From JAGWFU01 sp035534575 (GTDB lineage Archaea; Micrarchaeota; Micrarchaeia; Micrarchaeales; Micrarchaeaceae), in contig DATLRT010000039.1 in the NCBI GenBank assembly GCA_035534575.1, positions 1-54,597 on the forward strand: 54,597 bases of DNA. The letters run 5' to 3'. Under the pieces are notes generated by a model. That model was not told where the DNA came from. It did not search any database and worked only from the letters and a program-made list of their open reading frames with translations. The stretch's first letter is position 1; every line of letters begins with the position of its first letter. The translations under genes and the position numbers were made by a program. Shown here piece after piece: positions 33,583 through 42,533 of this stretch.

Positions 33583-35289
33583 ATGAAGATACTCGAGCTT
33601 GACGTAGACAACATCACTTACGAGATGATGAAGCCCGAGTCGAGCGTGTACGAGCAGACTGAGGAGAAGAAAGCATCGGTGGACGACGCGCTCGTCCTGC
33701 TCATAAGCGTGGAGAAGGGTGACGACACCGCCTTGGCAGACAGGGCGGTAGGCGACGTCAAGACATTCCTCGCGCAGCTGAAGAGGCAGAGGGTCGTGGT
33801 TTATCCGTTCGCGCACCTCAGCACAGAGCTCGCACCGCCGAAGGAGGCGATGGCGCTTGTCGATTACATGTTCCAAAAGCTGTCGGAGGGATACGAGACC
33901 AAGAAGGCGCCGTTCGGATGGAACAAGGCGCTCGCACTCAGGATAAAGGGGCACCCGATGGCAGAGAGATCGAAGAGGTACTCAGCTCCATCGATAACCG
34001 CACAACCACAGCAGAACAAGCCGCAGACAGGAGCGGCAAAGCCACTGGACAGGTCCATAGTGACAAAGAGCGACTTCGCGGGCCTGCCGGACACGGACCA
34101 CAGGACAATAGGTGAGAGGCTTGACCTTTTCAGCTTCCAGGGAGTGTCTCCGGGTATGGTCTACTGGCACAACAACGGCTACATAATATTCAACGCGCTG
34201 CTCGACCTCATGCGCGAGAAGTACCACGAATACAGCTATGAAGAGATAAGCACTCCTGCGATAGCGAACCTGGCGCTCTGGGACGTGAGCGGGCACATAG
34301 ACCATTACAAGAAGGAGATGTTCACATTTGACGCGGATGGCGAGCAGTTGGGGCTGAAGGCGATGAACTGCCCCTCGGCGATATTGGTGTACAAGTCCAG
34401 GAAGTGGAGCTACAGGGATCTGCCGATAAGACTCGCTGAGTTCGGCACGATATACAGGAACGAGATAAGCGGCGCGCTCACGGGGCTTTTCAGGGTCAGG
34501 GAGATTACGCAGGACGACACCCATCTCTTCGTCAGGGAGGACCAGATAGTCGAGGAGATGACAAAGATAATAAGCATAGTCGACTCGCTCTACAAGAAGT
34601 TCGGCTTTGAGTACAAGGCCAACCTTTCCACAATGCCTGACGACCACATGGGCACCCCCGAGTTTTGGGAGAAGGCGACGGGAAAGCTGAAGGAGGCCCT
34701 TGACGCCAACAAGGTCAGCTACAAGATCAAGGACAAGGAGGGGGCGTTCTACGGCCCGAAGATAGACATAGACATCAAGGACAGCATGGGAAGGGAGTGG
34801 CAGTGCGCCACGATACAGCTCGACTACCAGCAGCCGCAGAGGTTCGGGCTCGAGTATACGGGCGAGGACGGCAAGCAGCACATGCCCGTAGTCATACACA
34901 AGGCGATATACGGATCTATCGAGAGGTTCATAGGCATATTGACGGAGCACTACCAGGGCAAGTTCCCGACGTGGATTGCCCCGGTTCAGGCACGTGTCAT
35001 CTCGATATCAGAGGCCGCGAATGAGTTCGCTGAAAAAACTTACAAGGATATCAGGAGCAACGGCATACGCGTGGAGCTCGACAACTCGGACAAGACGCTT
35101 GAGTACAAGATAAGGGACGCGCAGCTGCACAAGATTCCGTACATGATAGTGATAGGCAAGAAGGAGGTTGACAGCAATACCGTGGCGGTGAGGACAAGAA
35201 GCGGAGGTCAGAAGTTCGGGGTCAAGATAGAAGAGTTCATAGCGAAGGTAAAGGTCGAAACGGAGACGAGGGTCGACAGCCCAAATTGA
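33583..35289 (+). CDS. thrS: Threonyl-tRNA synthetase, archaeal type
   Basis: Charges tRNA-Thr and removes mischarged Ser. The N-terminal ~135 residues are the archaeal D-aminoacyl deacylase-like editing domain with YPFAHLS (H78), FGWNK (111-115) and KGHP (122-125), all typical of the active site. A short linker (SAPSITAQPQQNKP) leads to the class II core. The zinc ligands C263 (MNCPS), H314 and H439 (VVIHKAIYGS) are present, and the anticodon domain follows. At 568 residues it is slightly short for the archaeal form. Its stop abuts the carbamoyltransferase gene, suggesting co-transcription. Confidence 0.95.
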   Translation: MKILELDVDNITYEMMKPESSVYEQTEEKKASVDDALVLLISVEKGDDTALADRAVGDVKTFLAQLKRQRVVVYPFAHLSTELAPPKEAMALVDYMFQKLSEGYETKKAPFGWNKALALRIKGHPMAERSKRYSAPSITAQPQQNKPQTGAAKPLDRSIVTKSDFAGLPDTDHRTIGERLDLFSFQGVSPGMVYWHNNGYIIFNALLDLMREKYHEYSYEEISTPAIANLALWDVSGHIDHYKKEMFTFDADGEQLGLKAMNCPSAILVYKSRKWSYRDLPIRLAEFGTIYRNEISGALTGLFRVREITQDDTHLFVREDQIVEEMTKIISIVDSLYKKFGFEYKANLSTMPDDHMGTPEFWEKATGKLKEALDANKVSYKIKDKEGAFYGPKIDIDIKDSMGREWQCATIQLDYQQPQRFGLEYTGEDGKQHMPVVIHKAIYGSIERFIGILTEHYQGKFPTWIAPVQARVISISEAANEFAEKTYKDIRSNGIRVELDNSDKTLEYKIRDAQLHKIPYMIVIGKKEVDSNTVAVRTRSGGQKFGVKIEEFIAKVKVETETRVDSPN

Positions 35290-35301
35290 TTGGTGGTTAA
35301 T

Positions 35302-37008
35302 TTGTACATACTTGGAATATGGGATGGTCATGATGCGGGAGCGGCACTGATAGACGGCGACAGGATTGTCTATGCAGCGAACGAGGAGCGATTCACCAAG
35401 AGGAAACTGGAGCTCAGGTTCCCTTACAACTCCATAAAGGCTGCGCTCGATTACGAGAAGATCCAGCCCGCGGACATAGAGCACATAGCGTTCTCTACAA
35501 CGGAGTTAACCAAGACGCTTGAGAGGCTCTTCCCCCAGATGAAGGAAAGCTACTACGCCATGAGAAGGAGGAAGTCCCTTAAGCCGAGGTTCGAAAGCGC
35601 AAGGCACAAGCTCAAGTACAATCTAACTTCCATAGGCGTACTCCCGTCCAACACGTTCGTTAGCAAGAGCGTTGTTGAAAGGCATCTCAAGAGCATGGGA
35701 TTCGCCAACTTCAAGCTTCACGTTGTGGACCACCACACCGCCCACGCCGCAACTGCGGCGTTCACCGCGCCGTTCAAGAAATCGCTTGTAATAACGATGG
35801 ACGGGCTGGGGGACGGCAAGTCGGGCAGCATCAGCATACTCGATAACGGAAAGCTGGAGAGGCAGCTTGCGATAAGGGCCAGGGACTCGGTCGGCATATT
35901 CTACGAGCAGGTCACCAACATAGTAGGGATGAGGGAGCTTGAGGACGAAGGCAAGGTAATGGCCATGGCAGATTACTCTTACCCATTCCCGTATGAGGAG
36001 AACAGGCTGGCCAACTTCTTCAGCGTGGTCGGCACGACGATAAACGCGAAGTACAGCCCATCGCAGCAGTATGACATGCTGCAGAGGATAGCCTGGCAGA
36101 TGCCTAGGGAGCAGTTCGCCTACATGGCGCAGCAGGTCCTGGAGAACGTGCTCATAAAGTTCGCGAGCAACGCGATGGACAGGTACGGCATCGGCGACGT
36201 CGCGTTCGCCGGAGGGCTGTTCGCAAACGTGAAGGCTAACATGAGAGTGAGAGGGCTGGAGCAGCTAAAGCACTGGAGCGTCTTTCCGCACATGGGAGAC
36301 GGAGGGCTTGCGCTGGGAAGCGCGATGCAGGTTAATTACATGCTTAACGGAGTGACAAATTATCCGCTCACAGCCTATCTGGGCAACGAGTACAGCCAGG
36401 AAGAGACGGAGAAAATACTGCGAGCGGACAGATCACTGCTAATAGAGCCGCAGACAAGCCATCAGCAGGCGGAGCATGCTGCTGAACTGATAGCTGATGA
36501 CAAGTACCTGCTCTGGTTCCAGGGGAGGATGGAGTACGGCCCTCGCGCGCTTGGCAACAGGAGCATACTTGCATCCCCCTCTTCTGAGTACGTCAAAGAG
36601 AAGCTGAACCTTTACGTCAAGAGAAGGGAGTGGTACCAGCCCTTCGCACCGTCCATGCTGCAGGAGGACATTGGCAGAATACTGGAGTACGACGGAAAGG
36701 GCAATGACAGGTTCATGACATCGGCTTACCAGGTAAAGGAGGAGGCCAAGGAACAGGCACGATCGGTCGTGCACGTTGACGGCTCAGCCAGGCCGCAGAT
36801 GGTCGGCAACGAAAACCCGCTCTACTCCGAGCTCCTAAAGGTGATCAAGAAGAAGACCGGATACGGGATGGTTCTGAACACAAGCTTCAACCTTCATGGG
36901 CTGCCGATAGTTATGACGCCGGAGGACGCCCTCTACATGATGAAGGTCACCAAGACGAGGCACATGTTCATAAATGGTCTGTTCGTGACAAACAGGACAG
37001 GTGTCTGA
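35302..37008 (+). CDS. Carbamoyltransferase, NodU/CmcH/TobZ family
   Basis: These enzymes use carbamoyl phosphate and ATP to make carbamoyl-adenylate, then pass the carbamoyl group to a hydroxyl, often on a sugar. The N-terminal Kae1-like domain has the metal motif VDHHTAHA (142-149) and the nucleotide-binding MDGLGDG and AFAGGLFAN segments. The C-terminal YrdC-like domain carries GRMEYGPRALGNRSIL and REWYQPFAPSM. Start choice: TTG at 35302 gives MYILGIWDGHD and follows GGTGGT; GTG 35293 and TTG 35290 are alternatives. Placed between thrS and a GT-C glycosyltransferase, it probably decorates a surface glycan. Substrate unknown. Confidence 0.88.
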   Translation: MYILGIWDGHDAGAALIDGDRIVYAANEERFTKRKLELRFPYNSIKAALDYEKIQPADIEHIAFSTTELTKTLERLFPQMKESYYAMRRRKSLKPRFESARHKLKYNLTSIGVLPSNTFVSKSVVERHLKSMGFANFKLHVVDHHTAHAATAAFTAPFKKSLVITMDGLGDGKSGSISILDNGKLERQLAIRARDSVGIFYEQVTNIVGMRELEDEGKVMAMADYSYPFPYEENRLANFFSVVGTTINAKYSPSQQYDMLQRIAWQMPREQFAYMAQQVLENVLIKFASNAMDRYGIGDVAFAGGLFANVKANMRVRGLEQLKHWSVFPHMGDGGLALGSAMQVNYMLNGVTNYPLTAYLGNEYSQEETEKILRADRSLLIEPQTSHQQAEHAAELIADDKYLLWFQGRMEYGPRALGNRSILASPSSEYVKEKLNLYVKRREWYQPFAPSMLQEDIGRILEYDGKGNDRFMTSAYQVKEEAKEQARSVVHVDGSARPQMVGNENPLYSELLKVIKKKTGYGMVLNTSFNLHGLPIVMTPEDALYMMKVTKTRHMFINGLFVTNRTGV

Positions 37009-38721
37009 GTGCTGCCAGGCTCCATCTCGGAATACATGTACACCATAGGCATATCCGTATCCTTCATTGGGCTCATTATAGCGATTGTTTGGGGCAGGAA
37101 AGCGATAGCAAAGGTTCTGCGGGAGAGCGGGCTGAACTGGTTGGCGATACTGGCTGCAATCATAATTGTTGCGCTCTTTCTCACTGTTGAGATGGCGCTG
37201 GTGAAACCCACACAGCTGCTCTACTTTGACGACGCGATATACCAGGCGATGGGACAGAGCCTGCTCCACTCGGGCCAGGCTTGGATGTGCGATTACGGCA
37301 CCGCATCGACATGCTACATCGGAGAGATATTCCATGAGCCGATAGGCCTATCTTCCAACTTGGCAGTTGCGTACGCGATATTCGGAGTGCATCTGTCGAC
37401 ATCGTTTGGTACGGGCCTCTTCCTCTCGGCGCTCTCGGTGTTCCTCACGTTCATACTGGCGCAGCTGCTGTTCAAGAGCAGGATTACCGCGGCGTTCTCC
37501 GCACTGATACTCGGTCTTTCGCCGGTTCTGCTTGTGTGGGCGATGCCGACCAACTCCGACATAGCCATGCTGGCTTACTCGCTTGTCGCACTTATCTTCC
37601 TCGTCATATTCGCCAGGAAGAAGACGGTATGGACATTCAGCGCCGCGCTTCTTTCCGTCTCACTGCTGCTTTACATGAAGGTGCTTGCCGTCCTTTATCT
37701 CCCCGTATTCCTCCTAGTCTATCTGGTTCTCGACAAGAACAGCATAGCAAAATCCCTGAAGGATACGGTTAAGCTGGTAAGGAAGAACGCGCTCGAGACG
37801 AAGACGCTCACGGCGATACTTGTATTCCTCATAGCCGTTGCACCCGCTGTGCTTTTCTCTTACATGGAGCTTACGGGCGGCGACTACGGATTCCAGGGAA
37901 CAAGCATACAGGACACGTGCACCCAGAGCGTCTACCTCGCCACTAGCAGCATAAACCTGAACAACTTCCAGTACAATATCTGCGCCAACCTAGAGTTCTG
38001 GCTGAACACTTACAAGAGCTCCTATGTCATGCAGCCCGTTATAATAACGCTCATCGCGGTGTTCGGGGTTGCCGTGATGGCTTTCTCAATGCGAAGGGAA
38101 ATGACGGCGATAGCGATATGGTTCGCTGCGTTCTTCCTTCTCTATACCGCGTTCTATGCGGGATCGGTGCTCTACGGGGTGGACTGGAGGTTCATGCTCA
38201 GCGTGATGTCGCAGGTCGCGCTGTTCGCGGGCTTCGGCGCCGCTTACATAATAGGCATACCATCAACACTGAAGAAAAAATCGCTGAGAAGGCCGCTCGA
38301 GATTTTGGCTGCGGTGGCGATACTGGCAGTCATAGCTTACGCGTTCTACGCGAACATGCAGCAGCTGGCCGTCAAACCAAGCACCATACCGCAGGCGCCG
38401 GACGCCAGGTTCTACGAGAACTTCGTATACGGAAATGCGCACCTGATAAATGCAAGCTGCCTCGTCTTCACCTACGACCCTACGCTATTCAACATAAACA
38501 ACAGGACGGCGGCGCAGATGAGCTACGTCTATGACAAGACGAAGGTCGCGCAGTACAAGAGCCAGTACGGCTGCCTGGTCGCCGACATAGGATACTGGTG
38601 CTACACGCCCAACAACCTGTGCACCGGGCTAAACCAGAGCTTCACGATGACGCCGATAGCCAATGCCACCTTCGCCCCGCGTGGGATAAAGTACGGGTTC
38701 TACTACCTGAACCAGAAGTGA
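37009..38721 (+). CDS. GT-C type membrane glycosyltransferase
   Basis: A 570-residue protein with about a dozen membrane helices. The first external loop carries the acidic pair D74-D75 in LLYFDDAIYQAMGQ, the hallmark of lipid-sugar-dependent GT-C enzymes (PMT/ArnT-like). An external C-terminal portion contains Cys residues (ASCLVF, YGCLVAD, YWCYTPNNLC). It would transfer a sugar from a polyprenyl phosphate on the outer side of the membrane. GTG at 37009 follows the carbamoyltransferase stop directly, so the two work in one operon. The exact family and acceptor are not clear from sequence alone. Confidence 0.8.
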   Translation: MLPGSISEYMYTIGISVSFIGLIIAIVWGRKAIAKVLRESGLNWLAILAAIIIVALFLTVEMALVKPTQLLYFDDAIYQAMGQSLLHSGQAWMCDYGTASTCYIGEIFHEPIGLSSNLAVAYAIFGVHLSTSFGTGLFLSALSVFLTFILAQLLFKSRITAAFSALILGLSPVLLVWAMPTNSDIAMLAYSLVALIFLVIFARKKTVWTFSAALLSVSLLLYMKVLAVLYLPVFLLVYLVLDKNSIAKSLKDTVKLVRKNALETKTLTAILVFLIAVAPAVLFSYMELTGGDYGFQGTSIQDTCTQSVYLATSSINLNNFQYNICANLEFWLNTYKSSYVMQPVIITLIAVFGVAVMAFSMRREMTAIAIWFAAFFLLYTAFYAGSVLYGVDWRFMLSVMSQVALFAGFGAAYIIGIPSTLKKKSLRRPLEILAAVAILAVIAYAFYANMQQLAVKPSTIPQAPDARFYENFVYGNAHLINASCLVFTYDPTLFNINNRTAAQMSYVYDKTKVAQYKSQYGCLVADIGYWCYTPNNLCTGLNQSFTMTPIANATFAPRGIKYGFYYLNQK

Positions 38722-38724
38722 GGG

Positions 38725-39402
38725 CTATATGTTCTTTAGTATGGTCTTCAGTATTGAGTAGCCGTCCCTGAGGCTGTGCAGCTTCGCGTCCCCTCCCGCC
38801 CTCGGCTTCTCGAAGCTCGGAACCTCGAGCACCTTCATCCCCTTCTTCTTCGCCCTTATGCTTATCTCGGTCTCTATGCTGAAGCGCTTCTCAGTGAGGT
38901 CCAGCCTCGCCGCTACGCCCTTGGCGAAGCTCCTGTATCCGTAGCACATGTCGGTGTAGCTGGTGCCGTATATGGCGTTGACCATGAAGACGAAGAACTT
39001 GTTGCCCAGCCTCCTTATCATCGGCATGTCGTCAGAGCCGCCGCCGGTGAGGAACCTGGATCCCATGCATATGTCGTATCCAGCCTCTATCCCCGCGATG
39101 AGAAGCTTCAGTTCATTGGGCCTGTTGGAGAGGTCAGCATCCATCGAGATGACTATGTCGCCCTTGGCTGCGGACATGCCTTTCATCAGCGCAGAGCCCT
39201 TGCCCTGCTGGTCGTAGAGTATCTTGGCTCCGAGCGACTTTGCCGCGCTTACTGTGCCGTCAGTCGAGTGACCGTCAACGACAATGAGCTCGTACCTGTA
39301 GCCGTTCATCCCGCCCGCAATCCCCTTGATGAGGGCCCTTATGTTCTTCTGCTCATTGAGTGTGGGAACGACTATACTGATATACGGGCTGCGCGTTTGC
39401 AT
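38725..39402 (-). CDS. Family 2 glycosyltransferase (dolichol-phosphate sugar synthase-like)
   Basis: A GT-A fold enzyme of 225 residues starting at the ATG 39402. It shows ISIVVPTLNEQKNI (9-21), the nucleotide-binding VVDGHSTDGT, the catalytic DAD motif at 88-90, and GSRFLTGG further on. No C-terminal membrane helices are present. Such enzymes load a sugar onto a polyprenyl phosphate carrier, which the convergent GT-C enzyme could then use. Its start overlaps the stop of the upstream gene by one base (TAATG). The open frame extends to 39468 but overlaps that gene. Confidence 0.9.
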   Translation of the reverse strand: MQTRSPYISIVVPTLNEQKNIRALIKGIAGGMNGYRYELIVVDGHSTDGTVSAAKSLGAKILYDQQGKGSALMKGMSAAKGDIVISMDADLSNRPNELKLLIAGIEAGYDICMGSRFLTGGGSDDMPMIRRLGNKFFVFMVNAIYGTSYTDMCYGYRSFAKGVAARLDLTEKRFSIETEISIRAKKKGMKVLEVPSFEKPRAGGDAKLHSLRDGYSILKTILKNI

Positions 39403-40226
39403 TACACCACCTTCTGCCCTTTGACGGACCTTCTCTTCTTCTTTGCAATGGAGATTGTTATAAGACATGCGACTCCGACTATCAGCACCACGAAAACGAT
39501 CTCAGGAGGGTTCAGCTTTATGGGTGAGCCTGACTGGGGCTGCGACGCTGTGCTGAAATCGGTAACCTGCAGCACCGAATAGCTGGTGCCATTCAGCACA
39601 TAAGATGCGGAGAAGGATATCGGGAAGGTTGCGTTGTACTGGGGCGCGGATACATCGAAGCTCACTAGTGCGGTGGACTGGGGTGCTATCTCGGCGTTGG
39701 CGCTAGGTCGGTTAATATTGAAGGAAGGCGGCACCTCCAGCGTCGCCGTCGCGTTGACCGAATAGTCGGCAGAGTTCAGCATGGTAACGAGGACCTGATT
39801 CTTCAGCGTGGTTATGTTTGCAACCTGAACCACGCTCTGCGACTTGCTCTGCATTGCAGCAAGGCAGGGGAAGACAGTTACGAAAGTCTGCTCGCCCTGC
39901 GAGTACCTAGTGACAAAGTAATCGACATATTCGCCTGGCTGTGTAAGGTTGGTTACCGAGATGGCCGGCGCCGTTGACTGGCCAGGCAGAAGCTCGCCCA
40001 AAGACACAGTTGAGTTGTAGGTGAGTGCGCCCTTTATTATTGGCGAGACAACTATGCCCCCAGCCACGTCATCCCCCGAATTCGAGAGGTTGAATGAGAT
40101 GTGGGTGTTGGTTGAGTTGACTACGTTGAGCGGGCAGCTTGCGGTAAGCGTTACGGTGCCTGCAAAAGTGTATGAGCCGATGAGCAAAAGCGCAATCAAT
40201 GACGCGAGCGCGTTTAGTTTTAGCAT
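39402..40226 (-). CDS. Secreted protein with C-terminal membrane anchor, unknown
   Basis: A 274-residue protein. The signal peptide ends SYTFAG, then come two beta-rich domains with many N-x-S/T sites that resemble CARDB-like folds (ISFNLSNSGDDVAGG, LGELLPGQST). A C-terminal helix at ~245-262 and a basic tail ending KKKRRSVKGQKVV complete it. A surface protein held by a single C-terminal anchor. It is coupled to the GT2 gene by one base and lies 28 bases after the radical SAM gene, so it may be a target or helper of the glycan pathway. Confidence 0.75.
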   Translation of the reverse strand: MLKLNALASLIALLLIGSYTFAGTVTLTASCPLNVVNSTNTHISFNLSNSGDDVAGGIVVSPIIKGALTYNSTVSLGELLPGQSTAPAISVTNLTQPGEYVDYFVTRYSQGEQTFVTVFPCLAAMQSKSQSVVQVANITTLKNQVLVTMLNSADYSVNATATLEVPPSFNINRPSANAEIAPQSTALVSFDVSAPQYNATFPISFSASYVLNGTSYSVLQVTDFSTASQPQSGSPIKLNPPEIVFVVLIVGVACLITISIAKKKRRSVKGQKVV

Positions 40227-40254
40227 GGAATCATTGCCTTGCCGTATCCCGTAG

Positions 40255-41316
40255 TTACTTCAGCATGCTCAGCATGTTTCCCGTTATGGATTGGTAAGCC
40301 TCGCAGGATGTCCACTGGTTGGGCTCCCTGCCCTCCAATATGTCCTTTCTCACGCTGTTGGCCTCCTCGTTGTTCCACATCCCGCTGAGGTCGTACTGCG
40401 TCTCCCTTATGTTGCCTATCTTCCTGTTCCACATTATAGAGGGGTAGACGTTGCCGAAGCTGTCCATGAACAGCGAGACCTCAAGGCTCCTGCTCTTCAT
40501 CGGTGTCTTTCCGGTCTTCGCGTATATCACTAGGTTCTTCATGAACGTGGACTCGATGGCGGGAATCACTCCGGGCTGGTACTTCCTGTGCGCCACGAAG
40601 GCGGATATCTCGTCCACCACCTTGGCGTTGTCGGGCGTTATGTCGTTCCCTGAGTTGTTGTAGTAGTTCTCTGACAGCTGTGCAAGGTTGATGTGGAAAT
40701 CGTTATAGGTTATCTCTGGTATGTCTGCCTTGACCGCCTCGTAGGTCTTCTGGAACTCTCCCATGTTCATCTTGCTGAGCGTGTAGCCGAACACCATGTA
40801 GAGGCTACTGAACTCCTTTTTGAGGGCCATCAGCCTCTTGAACATGTCAATAGCCTTGTCGTAGTTACCGGGCACGCCCCTCAGCCTGTCGTGCAGCTCC
40901 CTGTAGCCGTCAAGGCTGACAGTGACCGCGAGCTTCGGTATGCCCAGGGAGAGCATCTCCCTCAGCTTCCTCTCCACCATGTTGTGGTCGCAGAGCGAGT
41001 TGGTCGGCACCGTGAGTATGTAAAGGTCCTTGTTGGACTCGCTGAACGCCCTGGCTATCTCGACTATGTCGGGTCTCAGGAAGGGCTCGCCTCCGGTGAG
41101 CTCGACCCATTTGAAGTAGTTGTTCCTCTTAGCGAACTCCCGTATCTCCTCAATGCCAAGCTCGCCCTTGGGCTTCATCTGCCATATGTTGCACGAAAGG
41201 CAGCGGGACTGGCACCAGTAGGTTATGGAGAAATTGAGCTTGTACGGCCTGTCGAGCCTCGTGAAGTTGCTCTTGAGCGCCGTGCCCGCTATGCCCATAA
41301 GCTTGACGACGGACAT
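40255..41316 (-). CDS. Radical SAM protein, SPASM-like tail
   Basis: A 353-residue radical SAM enzyme. The cluster motif is CQSRCLSC (C35, C39, C42), followed by VELTGGEPFLRPD and the core barrel (VTVSLDGYRELHDRLRG). The C-terminal region has the MoaA/SPASM-like layout NVYPSIMWNRKIGNIRE followed by NQWTSCEAY. The position before IMW is Ser where related proteins often have a Cys, so an auxiliary cluster may be reduced or missing. Similar proteins are found in surface polysaccharide gene sets. It leads an operon with the secreted protein and GT2, with a TATA box at 41341-41353. Substrate unknown. Confidence 0.85.
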   Translation of the reverse strand: MSVVKLMGIAGTALKSNFTRLDRPYKLNFSITYWCQSRCLSCNIWQMKPKGELGIEEIREFAKRNNYFKWVELTGGEPFLRPDIVEIARAFSESNKDLYILTVPTNSLCDHNMVERKLREMLSLGIPKLAVTVSLDGYRELHDRLRGVPGNYDKAIDMFKRLMALKKEFSSLYMVFGYTLSKMNMGEFQKTYEAVKADIPEITYNDFHINLAQLSENYYNNSGNDITPDNAKVVDEISAFVAHRKYQPGVIPAIESTFMKNLVIYAKTGKTPMKSRSLEVSLFMDSFGNVYPSIMWNRKIGNIRETQYDLSGMWNNEEANSVRKDILEGREPNQWTSCEAYQSITGNMLSMLK

Positions 41317-41340
41317 CTTACCCGGTATAATGAGGTTTTA

Positions 41341-41353
41341 CCAATATTTAAGG
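41341..41353 (-). promoter_or_regulatory. TATA box of the radical SAM/GT2 operon
   Basis: Minus-strand CCTTAAATATTGG is centred ~31 bases before the ATG at 41316, implying a very short leader. Confidence 0.5.
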
Positions 41354-41365
41354 TTAACGCAGCAC

Positions 41366-42124
41366 TTAGCAGGCGGCGTTGTAGATGTAGCTGTCAGAGG
41401 GGGTGAACAGGAGCAGCTTGCCCGAGTTGCAGCTGCCGGTGTAGAGCCCGCCGAGCAGGGTCCATGAGACCGCCACGTTGAATGTGCTGTTGTCAGGCAG
41501 GCTGATGACGTAATGGCCGTTGGCGTCCACAACCGCCGACTGGCCGTTGAACGATATGCTTTGAGGGGTTGTCCCGATGCCGTTTGTCGTTACAGTGCCA
41601 AACACGGCTACTTGGGGGTTGAGAGGTGACGCCGGTTGGCTACCCTTCGCTGGAAGTATTGAGGAGAGGCCGCCGGAGACGAAGATGTCGAGCAGCAGTA
41701 CTATTATCAGGAAGACCAGTAGGGCCTGCAGTAGGTGGTGGCCGTGATGTTGCTCAAGGGTGCCGCCCTTGGAGGCTGCCTTAATCGCCCTTTTCATCTG
41801 CAGGTACTGCTTCTTCGATATCCTGCCCTTTGCGTACCTGAGCTCCAGGACAACCAGCGGGTCCTCCTTGGCCCGCCCCATGCCCCAGCTTATGGCGGAG
41901 GATATGGCAATGATGCCGAGAACCGCTATCACCAGCCCGACTATTCCAATCAGCTGCGAGTAATAGCAGATCTGAGAGCTGGCCACGCCCAGAGTAGAGG
42001 TTATAAACGTAGACAGCGGGCCAGCGGATGCGCCGCACTGCGTAAATGTCAGATAGCCCTGCCACGATGTCAGCGCGCCCGCAAAGAGGAGTATTATGCC
42101 CAAAACAGCCTTAGCGATTTCCAT
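41366..42124 (-). CDS. Membrane protein with SHOCT motif and external C-terminal domain
   Basis: With the ATG at 42124 (alternatives: ATG 42139, TTG 42172) this is a 252-residue protein. Two helices (~5-23 and ~57-77) flank an outer loop with C30 and C53. A cytosolic SHOCT motif (DPLVVLELRYAKGRISKKQY, ~88-107) and a His-rich stretch (HHGHH) follow, then a third helix and a ~80-residue external domain ending in Cys. The first ~80 residues match the 90-residue protein encoded next door, including both Cys positions. SHOCT motifs mediate oligomer formation. Function unknown. Confidence 0.75.
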   Translation of the reverse strand: MEIAKAVLGIILLFAGALTSWQGYLTFTQCGASAGPLSTFITSTLGVASSQICYYSQLIGIVGLVIAVLGIIAISSAISWGMGRAKEDPLVVLELRYAKGRISKKQYLQMKRAIKAASKGGTLEQHHGHHLLQALLVFLIIVLLLDIFVSGGLSSILPAKGSQPASPLNPQVAVFGTVTTNGIGTTPQSISFNGQSAVVDANGHYVISLPDNSTFNVAVSWTLLGGLYTGSCNSGKLLLFTPSDSYIYNAAC

Positions 42125-42174
42125 CCGGACCAACAGCATTGCCCCTTTCAGGAGCACGTATTTGGTATGCAAGC

Positions 42175-42188
42175 AAAATATAAAAAGG
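42175..42188 (-). promoter_or_regulatory. TATA box of the SHOCT protein gene
   Basis: Minus-strand CCTTTTTATATTTT predicts a transcript start near 42155, which excludes the TTG at 42172 as start. Confidence 0.5.
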
Positions 42189-42233
42189 TCTTGGCCAATG
42201 GGGCCAAGATGTTAGAAGGCCTTACGCGACGCG

Positions 42234-42506
42234 TTATTTCCTTCCCTTCTTTGACTTTGACATCTTCATGTTAGCGACATACAGCACTATCAGGCCTATT
42301 ATCGCAATCACCACTCCAACCCACTGAAGTACGTTGGCGTTGTAGCACGTCTGAGCTGCGTTGCCCCCGAACAGCGAGCTGAAGAATGTCGAGATCTGCC
42401 CGCCCAGAGAGCTGCAGTGCTGAACACCGCTGTATCCCTGCCAGGCCAATATAGCTCCCACAACGAGAACTATGACTCCTATGACGTTTTTCCACATTTT
42501 TTCCAT
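42234..42506 (-). CDS. Two-helix membrane protein, paralogue of the SHOCT protein N-terminus
   Basis: A 90-residue protein with helices at ~7-23 and ~60-80, an outer loop with C31 and C54, and a basic tail (MSKSKKGRK). It aligns with the first domain of the neighbouring protein: LAWQGYSGVQHC against TSWQGYLTFTQC, and AQTCYNANVLQWVGVVIAI against SQICYYSQLIGIVGLVIAV. The paired Cys may form an outer disulfide. The ribosome-binding site GGTGA lies just upstream of the ATG. Function unknown. Confidence 0.75.
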   Translation of the reverse strand: MEKMWKNVIGVIVLVVGAILAWQGYSGVQHCSSLGGQISTFFSSLFGGNAAQTCYNANVLQWVGVVIAIIGLIVLYVANMKMSKSKKGRK

Positions 42507-42533
42507 ATATATTCACCGATCTTTGGTTTAGCG

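Noticed and set aside
33982..34950. A 322-codon open frame antisense to thrS
   Set aside because: It lies wholly opposite a clear thrS and arises from its codon bias; the translation is rich in Leu, Val, Arg and Tyr with no domain.
38776..39582. A 268-codon plus-strand open frame opposite the GT2 gene
   Set aside because: It is a shadow of the GT2 and anchored-protein genes, with no family motif, no promoter and no ribosome-binding site.
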